In this document: one piece after another, positions 53,951-63,168 of the stretch | Numbering within the stretch: position 1 is the first letter of the stretch | How the letters are laid out: every line of letters starts with the position of its first letter | Source of the DNA: Levilactobacillus suantsaiihabitans | GTDB taxonomy: Bacteria > Bacillota > Bacilli > Lactobacillales > Lactobacillaceae | Direction of reading: 5' to 3' | Assembly (NCBI RefSeq): GCF_004745505.1 | Contig: NZ_RKLX01000004.1 | Span: 113,104 to 177,103 of the forward strand | DNA length: 64,000 bases | Notes under the pieces: model-generated | Told to the model about the DNA's origin: nothing | Database searches by the model: none | Seen by the model: the letters and a program-made list of their open reading frames with translations, nothing else | Position numbers and translations under genes: made by a program

Positions 53951-56116
53951 ATGAGTTTAAAAGACCTAACCGACGTCACGTATTATGATTTAAATAACGA
54001 GATCAACATCCCCGTGAACGGTCAGATTCCGTTGAACAAGGACCAGGAGGCTTTGCAGGCTTTCCTCAAGGAAAATGTCATCCCCAACACCAAGACCTTT
54101 GCGTCGTTACAGGAACGCTTTGACTACTTGATTGCCAACAACTACGTCGAAAAACATGTTATCGACGCCTACCCAATGGCCTTTATCGAGGACCTTTACG
54201 CCTACTTACGGGCCCAAAATTTTCATTTTAAATCCTTCATGGCAGCGTACAAATTTTATGCGCAATATGCCCTGAAGACCGACGACAACGACTACTATTT
54301 GGAAAACTTCATCGACCGGGTCGCCATGAACGCCCTAGATTTTGCGGACGGTGACCAACAACTGGCCCATGACCTGGCTGACGAAATTATCCACCAGCGT
54401 TACCAACCGGCGACGCCCAGCTTCCTTAATGCCGGCCGTTCGCGGCGGGGCGAACTGGTCTCTTGTTTTCTGATCCAGTCGACCGATGACATGAATACGA
54501 TTGGCCGGACCATCAACTCTGCGCTCCAGCTCTCCCGCATCGGCGGCGGGGTCGGCATCAGCCTGTCCAATTTGCGGGGCGCCGGTGACCCCATCAAACA
54601 CATCGAGGGCGCCGCTTCTGGGGTCGTCCCCGTCATGAAGTTGTTGGAAGACAGCTTTTCTTATTCCAATCAATTGGGTCAACGGCAAGGGGCCGGCGTG
54701 GTCTACCTCAGCGTCTTCCATCCCGACATCGTCGCCTTTTTGAGTGCCAAGAAGGAAAACGCCGACGAAAAGATTCGGCTGAAGACGCTGTCTCTTGGGG
54801 TCACGGTGCCCGACAAGTTCTACGAGCTGTGTGCCGCCGACGCGGACATGTACCTATTCAGTCCCTACGACGTGGAACGCATCTACGGCAAGCCATTTGC
54901 CTACGTCGACATCACGAAGGAATACGACAACATGGTCGCCAACCCGGACATCCGCAAGAAGAAACTCAAGGCCCGTGACCTGGAAACGGATATTGGCAAG
55001 CTCCAACAAGAATCCGGTTACCCTTACATCGTCAACATCGATACGGCTAACCGCGAAAACCCCATTGATGGGCGCATCGTCATGAGTAACCTGTGCTCCG
55101 AAATCATGCAGGTCCAAACGCCATCGACCGTGAACAACCAACAAGAATACATTCAAAAGGGAACTGATATTTCCTGCAACCTGGGGTCCACCAACATCGT
55201 CAACCTGATGGCAGCCCCCGACTTCGGCCACTCCGTTGAAACCATGGTCCGGGCACTGACCTTTGTGACCGACCACTCCGACATCGACGTGGTCCCATCG
55301 ATTCAAAAAGGCAACCAGCTGGCCCACACGATTGGCCTGGGCGCCATGGGCTTACACAGCTATTTTGCCAAGAACCACATGATGTACGGTTCCAAGGACA
55401 GCATTGCCTTTACCAGCGTTTACTTCATGTTACTGAACTACTGGACGCTCAAGGCCTCCAATCAAATCGCCAAGGAACGCCACGAAACGTTCCACAACTT
55501 TGAGAAGAGCACCTATGCTTCCGGGACCTACTTCGACCGCTACACCGAAACCGACTGGCGGCCAACTAGCGAAAAGGTCCAGCGCCTCTTTGCCAACATC
55601 TGGCTACCTTCTCCGGAGGACTGGGCTGCCTTGAAGGCCGACGTCATGCGCGATGGCCTGTACCACCAAAACCGGATGGCCGTTGCGCCGAATGGGTCCA
55701 TTTCCTACATCAACGACACCACAGCGAGCCTGCACCCCATCATCAACCGGATTGAGGAGCGCCAAGAAAAGACGATTGGGAAGATCTACTACCCTGCGCC
55801 TTACCTGGACAACGACACCATGCCGTATTACAAATCCGCTTATGATACCGACATGCGCCGGGTCATCGACGTTTACGCCGCGGCCCAAAAGCACGTCGAC
55901 CAGGGGATGAGCCTGACGCTGTTCATGCGCTCGACGATTCCCGCTGGCCTGTACGAATGGAAAGATGGCCGGACCGATAAAATGACGACGCGGGACCTGA
56001 GCATCCTGCGCAACTACGCTTATCGCAAGGGCATCAAGTCACTGTACTACGTGCGGACCTTCACCGACGACAACAACGAAGTCGGCGCCAACCAGTGTGA
56101 AAGCTGCGTCATTTAG
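53951..56116 (+). CDS. nrdE: class Ib ribonucleoside-diphosphate reductase large subunit NrdE
   Basis: NrdE holds the active site that reduces ribonucleotides. ATG at 53951 gives 721 residues. It lacks the long N-terminal ATP-cone of class Ia enzymes. The catalytic cysteine regions are LVSCFLIQS, the NLCSEI segment near 380 and the C-terminal redox pair in CESCVI. The signature GSRGAGV-like GGVGISLSNLRGAG (about 195) and NHTLIG-like segments match class Ib. It is 34 bp upstream of nrdF and downstream of nrdH. Confidence 0.95.
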   Translation: MSLKDLTDVTYYDLNNEINIPVNGQIPLNKDQEALQAFLKENVIPNTKTFASLQERFDYLIANNYVEKHVIDAYPMAFIEDLYAYLRAQNFHFKSFMAAYKFYAQYALKTDDNDYYLENFIDRVAMNALDFADGDQQLAHDLADEIIHQRYQPATPSFLNAGRSRRGELVSCFLIQSTDDMNTIGRTINSALQLSRIGGGVGISLSNLRGAGDPIKHIEGAASGVVPVMKLLEDSFSYSNQLGQRQGAGVVYLSVFHPDIVAFLSAKKENADEKIRLKTLSLGVTVPDKFYELCAADADMYLFSPYDVERIYGKPFAYVDITKEYDNMVANPDIRKKKLKARDLETDIGKLQQESGYPYIVNIDTANRENPIDGRIVMSNLCSEIMQVQTPSTVNNQQEYIQKGTDISCNLGSTNIVNLMAAPDFGHSVETMVRALTFVTDHSDIDVVPSIQKGNQLAHTIGLGAMGLHSYFAKNHMMYGSKDSIAFTSVYFMLLNYWTLKASNQIAKERHETFHNFEKSTYASGTYFDRYTETDWRPTSEKVQRLFANIWLPSPEDWAALKADVMRDGLYHQNRMAVAPNGSISYINDTTASLHPIINRIEERQEKTIGKIYYPAPYLDNDTMPYYKSAYDTDMRRVIDVYAAAQKHVDQGMSLTLFMRSTIPAGLYEWKDGRTDKMTTRDLSILRNYAYRKGIKSLYYVRTFTDDNNEVGANQCESCVI

Positions 56117-56150
56117 CGGTCACTAGTCAATAAAAAAGGAGCGGTTGTCA

Positions 56151-57146
56151 TTGGCACGAACTGAAAATTATAACGCAATCAATTGGAATCAGGTCTCAGA
56201 CGAGATCGACAAAGCGACCTGGGAAAAGCTGACCGAACAATTTTGGTTGGACACCCGGATTCCCGTCTCCAACGACTTGGATGACTGGCGGACGTTAGAC
56301 ACCGATCACCAGTGGGTCGTGGGCCACGTCTTTGGCGGGCTGACCTTACTGGACACCTTGCAGTCTCAAGACGGGATGGCAGCGTTACGCCGCGATGTCC
56401 GGACCCCGCACGAGACGGCGGTCCTAAACAACATTCAATTCATGGAATCCGTTCACGCCAAGAGTTACTCCACGATTTTCTCCACGTTAAATACGCCGGA
56501 TGAAATCGACGAGATCTTCCAATGGAGTGATTCCGAAGAATTTCTGCAAAATAAGACCAAGCGCATCTACGACCTCTACCACGATGATGAGCATCCCCTG
56601 AAGAAGAAAATTTCCAGTGTTTTCTTGGAAACCTTCCTGTTCTACTCCGGCTTCTTTACGCCGCTGTATTATCTGGGGCACAACAAGCTCAACAACGTGG
56701 CCGAAATCATCAAGCTGATTTTACGGGACGAATCCGTCCACGGCACCTACATCGGCTACAAGTTCCAACTGGGCATGAAGGAACTGACCGACAACGAGCA
56801 GCAGGCCATGAAGGACTGGATGTATGATTTTCTTTATCAGTTGTACGACAACGAAGAAAAATACACCCACACCCTCTACGACCAAATTGGCTGGTCAGAC
56901 AAGGTCTTGACGTTTATTCGTTACAACGCCAACAAGGCCCTGATGAACCTGGGGCAAGATCCCCTCTTCCCCGACACGGCCGAAGACGTCGACCCCGTGG
57001 TTATGAACGGGATCTCCACCTCAACGGCCAACCATGACTTCTTCTCGCAGGTCGGTAACGGCTACCTGCTGGGAAACGTCGAAGCTATGAGCAGCGACGA
57101 CTACAACATCGGTGAACCCGCCGATCCGGACGACCCTAGCAAGTAA
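56151..57146 (+). CDS. nrdF: class Ib ribonucleoside-diphosphate reductase small subunit NrdF
   Basis: NrdF carries the dimanganese- or diiron-tyrosyl radical cofactor. The TTG at 56151 sits nine bases after AAGGAG and gives 331 residues. The metal ligands include Asp/Glu residues in GGLTLLDTLQSQDG, ENAVHAKSYS-like ESVHAKSYS near 106-114, and EIIKLILRDESVHGTYIGYK near 190; the radical tyrosine lies nearby in that helix. A second in-frame TTG at 56145 is only three bases from the ribosome site. NrdI, needed for Mn activation, is not adjacent. Confidence 0.94.
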   Translation: MARTENYNAINWNQVSDEIDKATWEKLTEQFWLDTRIPVSNDLDDWRTLDTDHQWVVGHVFGGLTLLDTLQSQDGMAALRRDVRTPHETAVLNNIQFMESVHAKSYSTIFSTLNTPDEIDEIFQWSDSEEFLQNKTKRIYDLYHDDEHPLKKKISSVFLETFLFYSGFFTPLYYLGHNKLNNVAEIIKLILRDESVHGTYIGYKFQLGMKELTDNEQQAMKDWMYDFLYQLYDNEEKYTHTLYDQIGWSDKVLTFIRYNANKALMNLGQDPLFPDTAEDVDPVVMNGISTSTANHDFFSQVGNGYLLGNVEAMSSDDYNIGEPADPDDPSK

Positions 57147-57173
57147 CCGCGTCAGTCATTTTAAATGAATACG

Positions 57174-57210
57174 AAAGGACCTGGGAAGATTTTTGCTCCC
57201 AGGTCCTTTT
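57174..57210 (+). terminator. terminator of nrdHEF
   Basis: Thirteen-base-pair stem AAAGGACCTGGGA / TCCCAGGTCCTTT (57174-57186 with 57197-57209) followed by TTTTG. Confidence 0.93.
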
Positions 57211-57280
57211 GTATTCAGTGGACCACTAGAATCTGACTCGTGACGTTAGGATTAGTTGCTGACCGCGTCATAACGGAAAC

Positions 57281-57472
57281 TGGCCGCCTACCGTTCGCCA
57301 AATATGGGTTGGAACGCTGGGGCGGACGGGTCGAGCCAAAGAACGGTCTCGACGCCTCGCTTTGAGCCGAAAACCACGTCTCAAAGACGCCAGTTTCCTA
57401 AGCGGCAAGAACCACGCCGCTAAGGAAACTCCCACGGCTGAACCCATATTTGGCGAACTCTCGGCTACGGTA
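57281..57472 (+). repeat. repeat family C, full copy
   Basis: GGCCGCCTACCGTTCGCCAA opens it and CCCATATTTGGCGAACTCTC closes it, with GCCAAATATGGGTT / AACCCATATTTGGC outer arms, CTTTGAG / CTCAAAG and TTTCCTTAGCGGC-type inner arms (GTTTCCTAAGCGGC / GCCGCTAAGGAAAC). The element runs directly into an inverted family B copy. Confidence 0.88.
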
Positions 57473-57479
57473 GTGCTTG

Positions 57480-57850
57480 TCAGTAACAGTTGCCTTAACC
57501 CCAGATAGCAGCTGCGTTGACGACTAGTCTATCATTAACACAGTGTTACTGATAGCCGTCAACTTGCCGGAGTCAGCCAGGATGGCGCCAGTTGGGTCGG
57601 CGGTGTGGGCTGAGTTTTTGTCTCAGCCTACAGCGCGGGACAACTTGAGAGACTGGCGGATTTTTCCAGGCTTTCAAGCGAGCCGGAAGACCGCCCTTCA
57701 GGCTGGAGGTGTTCCCCAGAGCAGGCTCTACCCTAGCCAGACGCAGGCACCTGGTTTCACCAATCCTAGGTGTCAAAACACTGCTGTTCCGGCAATCAAC
57801 ACACCAATTAAATTTACGGCCACTGTTCACTTGAAATTCTCAAGTATTGG
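57480..57850 (-). repeat. repeat family B, long copy, inverted
   Basis: Reverse of 30570-30930: AGTAACAGTTGCCTTAACCC, ATCATTAACACAGTGTTACT, CAACTTGCCGGAGTCAGCC, GGCTGAGTTTTTGTCTCAGCC, AGACTGGCGGATTTTTCCAG, TCAGGCTGGAGGTGTTCCCC and AGGTGTCAAAACACTG. In this copy the central hairpin is GGCTGAG-tttttgt-CTCAGCC, two more base pairs than a minimal stem. Confidence 0.85.
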
Positions 57851-57883
57851 TGTAAGATTCAGGGTAATCGCCGTCGCTGGGGC

Positions 57884-58786
57884 TTACCCCGCCGTCAGAA
57901 ACTTGGCTGTTGTAAAGGCCGGGGCCGGATACGTGTAGAAGCCCTGGCGATTTTCTTCGCCGAATTTATCATGGTCTAGGAGCTCGCGCTTGAGCTTGTG
58001 AGCCACATCGACCAGGTCGCCCTTTCCTGGCTCCCGGCCAGCCGCCAGCAACAGGTGATAGACCTGGCGCAGGCCAATCTCATCGAGCATGCCAAACGGG
58101 CCCATCGGTGACTGGGTGGCAATCATCCAGGCTCGGTCGATGGTTTGCGGGTCGGCAACGTCGTGGAGCCACAGCGTCAGCGCCGTGTTCACGAAGGGTA
58201 GGAGCAACGACGTCAGCACGTACCCCGGCGTTTCACGATGAATGGCGATTGGCACCAAACCAATCTGCCGCACGAAGTGACACGCGTGGCGAAAGACTGC
58301 CGCATCGGTGCCAGCATGGCCCATCACCTCAGCTAAGCCGTGGGTACACAGTTGGTCTGCGAAATGCATGGCGAGAAACTTCGCCGGGCGCCCCGTGATG
58401 GCCGCAAACCGGCTGGGTAGCATAGTCGCCGAATTAGTCGCGATGATGGCCTGTTCGGGGGCCACCTGGGCCAGTTCCGTATAAAAGATATTCTTGGTCG
58501 CTGCCACCTCGGGGAGCGCCTCGATAATCAAATCAGCGTCCTCCACCGCCGTTTCCAGGTCCGTCGCAAAATCAATGCGCGCGTTGGTGTCGAAGATGAC
58601 CGCCGGCGTTGCGTTGAACTGATGGGCGTAGTCCAGATTCAACTGGGCCAGCCGCCGTTTAGTCGCCGCAATCGCCGTCGCATCAACGTCTTCAATGACG
58701 ACCTGAAATCCACGATAAGCAATTTGATAAGCAATCTGACTTCCGCGCGAGCCACCCCCGGCCACGACGATTTTCTTAAACTTCAT
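57884..58786 (-). CDS. 3-hydroxyacyl-CoA dehydrogenase family protein
   Basis: A 300-residue NAD(P)-dependent dehydrogenase with an N-terminal Rossmann fold (VVAGGGSRGSQIAYQIAYRG, about 6-25, where GxGxxG reads GGGSRG), the acidic adenine-ribose contact ED, the central EALPEVAATKNIFYTEL segment and TNSATMLPSRFA. The C-terminal helical domain carries RETPGYVLTSLLLP and QSPMGPFGMLDEIGL. It may reduce or oxidise a small hydroxyacyl substrate rather than beta-oxidation intermediates, which lactobacilli lack. I start at ATG 58786, nine bases after GGAGG. It lies alone between repeats and a divergent LOG gene. Confidence 0.88.
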   Translation of the reverse strand: MKFKKIVVAGGGSRGSQIAYQIAYRGFQVVIEDVDATAIAATKRRLAQLNLDYAHQFNATPAVIFDTNARIDFATDLETAVEDADLIIEALPEVAATKNIFYTELAQVAPEQAIIATNSATMLPSRFAAITGRPAKFLAMHFADQLCTHGLAEVMGHAGTDAAVFRHACHFVRQIGLVPIAIHRETPGYVLTSLLLPFVNTALTLWLHDVADPQTIDRAWMIATQSPMGPFGMLDEIGLRQVYHLLLAAGREPGKGDLVDVAHKLKRELLDHDKFGEENRQGFYTYPAPAFTTAKFLTAG

Positions 58787-58965
58787 GCGTGTCATCCTCC
58801 CCGCTGTTAGCCTACTACATGCTCCCCAGCATACGCACCTCTCAGGTCGGTAACAATTAACCCTACCTAGTTAGGGGAACCAGCTAACTAAGGGGCCCAA
58901 TCAAACCATGATTGATTCTTTTTCCCACGCAACCGATTTTAACTCACTTATTGGAGGTCTTTTTC

Positions 58966-59544
58966 TTGCCAACGATTAAAAATGTCTGTGTTTTCTGTGG
59001 TTCCAACCACGGGTACGATCCACAATTTCTCGCCCAAACCAATGCCTTGGGCCAATATCTAGCCGCTAACCACCATCCACTGGTCTATGGCGGCGGTAAA
59101 GAGGGGCTGATGGGTGCCGTGGCGACTGCCACCATGCAAGCCGGCGGCCAGGTCATTGGCATCATCCCCACCTTTTTGAGCGAGCTGGGTCTGGCCAAGA
59201 CCGACATCACCACGCTTCTAGAGACCAGCACCATGGACGAACGTAAGGACGAAATGCTCCGCCAGGCCGACGCCTTTATCGTGTTGCCCGGTGGGTTTGG
59301 CACTTTCGAGGAGTTCACGACCATGCTATCCTGGAGTCAAATCAACGTCCACCAAAAGCCCATCGCCCTGTTCAACATCGACCACTACTACGACCCATTG
59401 GTCACCATGATGCAAAAGAGCTGTGACGCCGGCTTTGCGCCCCAAGAAAACATGAACCTCTTCATCGACGCCACCACGATTGACGAGATTTTCACCGGCT
59501 TCGCCAATTTTCACCACCAGCTGCCGTTCAAGTACACGAACTAA
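58966..59544 (+). CDS. LOG-family protein (TIGR00730), putative cytokinin riboside 5'-monophosphate phosphoribohydrolase
   Basis: A 192-residue nucleotide-processing Rossmann-like protein with the LOG motifs CVFCGSN (about 6-12), YGGGKEGLMG (near 42-51) and PGGFGTFEEF (near 109-118). Bacterial LOG enzymes split nucleotide monophosphates such as AMP to a base and ribose-5-phosphate; the in vivo role is often unknown. I use TTG 58966, eight bases after GGAGG, rather than ATG at 58912. A family A repeat begins two bases after the stop and may be its terminator. Confidence 0.88.
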   Translation: MPTIKNVCVFCGSNHGYDPQFLAQTNALGQYLAANHHPLVYGGGKEGLMGAVATATMQAGGQVIGIIPTFLSELGLAKTDITTLLETSTMDERKDEMLRQADAFIVLPGGFGTFEEFTTMLSWSQINVHQKPIALFNIDHYYDPLVTMMQKSCDAGFAPQENMNLFIDATTIDEIFTGFANFHHQLPFKYTN

Positions 59545-59545
59545 A

Positions 59546-59671
59546 AGAGTGGGCTAAAAGGCAGTTAGCCGGCGAGCATTAAGGCTGATAACCGAATAAC
59601 CCTGATTTTGGATTGTTTGGTTATCAGGTTTAAGCGGAACCGGCTGCCTTTTAGCGCACGTTTCAGCTACG
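59546..59671 (-). repeat. repeat family A hairpin, downstream of the LOG gene
   Basis: Inverted relative to most copies because the gene is on the plus strand, which keeps the same polarity relative to the gene: AGAGTGGGCTAAAAGGC ... GCCTTTTAGCGCAC. The outer stem reads CTAAAAGGC / GCCTTTTAG where other copies read CCAAAAGGC / GCCTTTTGG. The inner stem is GATAACCGAA / TTTGGTTATC. Confidence 0.9.
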
Positions 59672-59697
59672 TAACGGCTCGCGGTCCGCCTACCGTT

Positions 59698-59925
59698 CGC
59701 CAGTAACAGTTGTCTTAACCCCAGGTAGTAGCGACATGGGCGGTAAGTCTATCATTAACACAATATTACTGATAGACGTCAACTTGTCGGAGTTAGCCAG
59801 GGTGGCGTCAGCGAACCAGAAGACCGCTTCTCAGGCTGGAGGTAGTTCCTGCCTGGTTTCTCCAATTCCAGTGGGCAAGGCACTGTCAGTTTGAAAATCA
59901 ACGCCTTAATCTTACTTTTACCTTT
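59698..59925 (-). repeat. repeat family B, partly deleted, inverted
   Basis: AGTAACAGTTGTCTTAACCC, TAAGTCTATCATTAACACAA, TCAACTTGTCGGAGTTAGCC, GCGTCAGCGAACC, TCTCAGGCTGGAGGTAG, TTCTCCAATTCC match the 57480 copy, with the pre-central block missing. Confidence 0.75.
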
Positions 59926-59929
59926 TAGA

Positions 59930-59977
59930 AAAATAGCGCGTCGACTGGCAGAAGGCTGCTGATCGACGCGCTATTTT
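59930..59977. terminator. bidirectional hairpin between repeats, possible terminator
   Basis: Perfect 15-bp stem AAAATAGCGCGTCGA / TCGACGCGCTATTTT around an 18-nt loop with A/T-runs on both sides. It lies in the convergent space between the LOG gene and mprF. Confidence 0.85.
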
Positions 59978-60040
59978 AATAACTCAGCTGGTGTCGGCCG
60001 CTATTTTCGCTACGGTGGAATTACTGGCTCCGATTTTAGA

Positions 60041-60117
60041 TAGCCGAAACGTGCGCCAACAGGCAGTCGGTTACCCGCCTTAATGCTCGCCGATTAACCG
60101 CCTGCTGGCGCACTCTT
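60041..60117 (+). repeat. repeat family A, short form, downstream of mprF
   Basis: GCCGAAACGTGCGCCAACAGG and CAGTCGG pair with CCGATTAACC and GCCTGCTGGCGCACTC; the inner stem is absent, leaving a loop of about 10 nt. It lies 5 bp from the mprF stop, so it may be the mprF terminator. Confidence 0.85.
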
Positions 60118-60122
60118 GTAAT

Positions 60123-62732
60123 TTACTCCCGATTTTGCCACTGCACTTCATCGGACATCCAGTGGCCGAACCACTTGGGGGCTAGCTTGCTGCCAACCGG
60201 TGACCAGCGGTTGATGACCGACATCAGCTGTAACATGCTGAAAATCAGTGACTGACGCCGACGGTAGGCCAAGTATTTGGGCTCCCAATCGGTGACGTAT
60301 TTTTCCTTATACGCCCGCAGCCCCTGGAAGCTGTAGAAGTTCGAGCCGTACTCGTAGATCAAGTGGGCGACCCGTTCTTCAATGAAGCTAAACGTCGACA
60401 CACCGACGTTGGCCAGCGGCGCCATCCCCAGGTTAAAACTCAGGTAGCCGGTCTCCCGGCAGGTCTCAAACAAATAAACGAACAAACCGTCCATAATGCC
60501 AGACGGGGCATCTCGACTAGCCCGCATCAAGTCAATCGACGTCATGCGGTGGTCTCCCGTCGGCATCAGGTTGGCAAAGGCAACGACCTTCCCCGTTGCG
60601 TCCTGCATGACGGCGATGGGGGCCTCGTTCAGGTAATCACGGTCAAAGAAGCCCATCGAGAACCCCTTTTCCGTTTCGTCATGGAGCCAGGAATCCGAAA
60701 TGGCCTGCAGCTCTTGGAATTGCGCATCGCTCAGGGGTGGTTGGAGCAGGGCAAACTGATAGCCCTCGCGTTTAAACTTGTTGATCAACGCCCGTTCCCC
60801 GCGGTGCGCCTTGCCAACTAAGCTAAAGGTCGCCAGATCGACGTGCCCCTCTTCGCCCACCTTGATGAAGTCAAAGCCCATTTCGTGCAGCCGTAGCGTC
60901 AGCGATTCACTGATTTCATAAAACACGGGACGCAAGCCGGCCTGATTGGCATCGTGCATGAAGGCCTGGAGCGCCGGTGCCAGGTAGTCTTGATTGCCGA
61001 TTGGTTCGCCCATGACCAGCAGCTTGTCGGCCTTTTGCCGGAACAACAAGAAGAGTTGGTCGGCCCCATCGGCCTGGTAAAAATACGCGCGCTTGTCCTG
61101 CAAGAACGCCAGATGACTGACCTCGTTGCCGCCAAATTTGGTAATAATGGCCCGCATCCGTGGCGCATCGTAAGGCGCGTGGAGCCAAGCCGGCTTCGAC
61201 GCGGACAAGTATCGGTAAATGCCAATCAAAATCAATAGCGCGGCTAACAGGCTGCCCAGGCCGGTCAACCAGACCTGCGTCGATGGTAGTAGCCAGGCGC
61301 TCGGTAAGAATGGCCGGTGGTGCCCACTGGGGAAGCTAGAAAGGCCCAGGATGGTGTACAACACGAAGGTCCCCACGTAGATCAGGCCGTCGACCAGCAG
61401 GCCGCCCCACGAGTAATGGAAGCCTGTCCGGTAGAGTTCCGGTCGAGCAAAGAGCAGGCAGGCCAGTACCAGGCCCAATAAGATGGCCAGGCCAACCGGG
61501 AAATTTTCGCGCCACAGCGTCACGCCAATGGCCACGACTAGTACCACCAGCGTCGGCCAATACGCCCGTTTCACCCGGGCACCCACCCCACGAGCCAGCC
61601 CAATCAGTAGGAAGGCCATGACAATGTTGGTGATTTGGCTCAGGAAATAAAACATGTAAGGCACCAGCCGCAAATAAAAGCGGTTGGCCAAGACCACATC
61701 GGGAATCGTGGCAAAAAGCAGCATCATCACGCCGGAAAAGTACAGGAAGATGGTCACGAATAAATGCGCCGCTCGCCGCAGTGCCGCCACCGGGAGGCCA
61801 TTTAAGAAACGATTCATCCGCCGACCAACGTCGTGGATGAAGAACCCCACCCCCACGCCAAACGGCAGGAGGTAGTAGAACAACCGGTACAGCAACAACC
61901 AGCCCGTGGCGTCGGCCCGACTGACCCCTAAGAAGCCCAGGCCGATGATCATGAAGACATCAAAGGAACCCAAGCCCCCGGGAATCATCGAAACGACCCC
62001 GGCAACGGAAGCGACCACAAACATCGGGAAGACCGCCGCCAACGGAATCGGCAAGCGCAACGCCCAGCCAATCAGGAGAAAGAACAGCGCACAGCTCCCC
62101 CACTCCAGGCTGGACCCCAAGATCAAAATCCCTTCCCGTCGCCACGTGAGGTCCTGGAAGAACTCACTGTCGCTAATCCGGGTAAAGATGAAGATGACGG
62201 GGAAATACAAACCGCCGCCTAATAGCCAAAACCAATATCCCCGGAACGGTGCGCCGATGTCGAAGCCAAATAGGAAGACCAACGCGACCCAGCACGATAG
62301 CGATAATCCGGCCAGTAAGAAGAGCGCAATCTTGGAGATGGCGTAGACCACTTGCTTTTTCGTCGCCGACTCGGCATAGAAGTTGGCGCGCAGACTGGCC
62401 CCCAACAGACCGCCCATTCCCGCCAGATTGGTGAAGGTGTTGGTGGTCCACCCACTGCGAATGACGTAGCCGCGCGAAAACTTGCCCGGCAAAAATTGCA
62501 CAATAGAAAAATCGTAGATCAGCATCGGCAAGACGGCCACGAACCCACACACCAGCAATAACATAAATGTCGCAGTATCCAACGACGCCAGTTCCGCCTG
62601 GAGCTGTTCGCCACTGACCTCATGGGCAATGCGCCCAACCATTTGAATCACAAAAATCAAAATCGAAAAGATGAAAATCCCTTTAATTAACGTTAGGTGT
62701 TTCTGTATCCGCCCCCACAATCTTTTCCCCAT
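60123..62732 (-). CDS. mprF: phosphatidylglycerol lysyltransferase/flippase MprF
   Basis: MprF adds lysine (from Lys-tRNA) to phosphatidylglycerol and flips the product, lowering surface negative charge and protecting against cationic peptides. I choose ATG 62732 after GGGGAGGGG, giving 869 residues. The first half has about 14 membrane spans, including SMIPGGLGSFDVFMIIG near 265. The cytoplasmic C-terminal half (from about 530) has the LPG synthase GNAT-like fold with PRMRAIITKFGGNEVSHLAFL and GFDFIKVGEEGHVDLATFSL, and the DLMR-type segment before SGIMDGLFVYLFE. No dltABCD genes are near. Confidence 0.93.
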   Translation of the reverse strand: MGKRLWGRIQKHLTLIKGIFIFSILIFVIQMVGRIAHEVSGEQLQAELASLDTATFMLLLVCGFVAVLPMLIYDFSIVQFLPGKFSRGYVIRSGWTTNTFTNLAGMGGLLGASLRANFYAESATKKQVVYAISKIALFLLAGLSLSCWVALVFLFGFDIGAPFRGYWFWLLGGGLYFPVIFIFTRISDSEFFQDLTWRREGILILGSSLEWGSCALFFLLIGWALRLPIPLAAVFPMFVVASVAGVVSMIPGGLGSFDVFMIIGLGFLGVSRADATGWLLLYRLFYYLLPFGVGVGFFIHDVGRRMNRFLNGLPVAALRRAAHLFVTIFLYFSGVMMLLFATIPDVVLANRFYLRLVPYMFYFLSQITNIVMAFLLIGLARGVGARVKRAYWPTLVVLVVAIGVTLWRENFPVGLAILLGLVLACLLFARPELYRTGFHYSWGGLLVDGLIYVGTFVLYTILGLSSFPSGHHRPFLPSAWLLPSTQVWLTGLGSLLAALLILIGIYRYLSASKPAWLHAPYDAPRMRAIITKFGGNEVSHLAFLQDKRAYFYQADGADQLFLLFRQKADKLLVMGEPIGNQDYLAPALQAFMHDANQAGLRPVFYEISESLTLRLHEMGFDFIKVGEEGHVDLATFSLVGKAHRGERALINKFKREGYQFALLQPPLSDAQFQELQAISDSWLHDETEKGFSMGFFDRDYLNEAPIAVMQDATGKVVAFANLMPTGDHRMTSIDLMRASRDAPSGIMDGLFVYLFETCRETGYLSFNLGMAPLANVGVSTFSFIEERVAHLIYEYGSNFYSFQGLRAYKEKYVTDWEPKYLAYRRRQSLIFSMLQLMSVINRWSPVGSKLAPKWFGHWMSDEVQWQNRE

Positions 62733-62854
62733 AATGATTGACCCCTCCCCGTAGTTCTTCATTATCGCAAGCTGACTGCCAAAGGACAATCTTAACCCCG
62801 TTGAACACCCCGGTTAATTTGTCTACTTAACAGCTCAGGTTATTTCCAGCATAC

Positions 62855-62897
62855 CAAAAAGGCGCAAGGCCGCCCACCACTTTCGGCGGCCTTACGC
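62855..62897 (-). terminator. hairpin terminator upstream of mprF
   Basis: GCGCAAGGCCGCC / GGCGGCCTTACGC (12 of 13 paired) with a 10-nt loop; on the minus strand it is followed by TTTTTGG. It probably ends the FMN reductase transcript and insulates mprF. Confidence 0.8.
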
Positions 62898-62939
62898 GAA
62901 TTTTAAAGCTTCAATCTGAAAATTTAAAGCCAAAAAACA

Positions 62940-63150
62940 ACTGGAACTATTGTTACCAGGCGACTCATGGCGTTAAAAATCGTTGTTTTCAGCCTCACAA
63001 CACGACCTGGCCGCCTACCGTTCGCCAAATATGGGTTGGAACGCAAGACGGGTCGGTCTCAAAGTGGCCTCATGGCCGAAACGTGCGCCAACAGGCAACT
63101 GGCGAGCATTAACACTGCTAGGCAGTTAACCGCCTGTTGGCCCACTCTTT
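62940..63150 (+). repeat. composite repeat: D module, family C left arm, short family A
   Basis: GGAACTATTGTTACCAGGCG, CTCATGGCGTTAAAAATCG, TTCAGCCTCACAAC, TGGCCGCCTACCGTTCGCCA, AATATGGGTTGGAACGC, then GGTCTCAAAGTGGCCTCATG and the A element GGCCGAAACGTGCGCCAACA ... GCCTGTTGGCCCACTC. Same order as 28078-28298. The A part has a perfect outer stem CCAACAGGC / GCCTGTTGG but no inner stem. Confidence 0.85.
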
Positions 63151-63168
63151 TTCAGCTTCAATAACAAA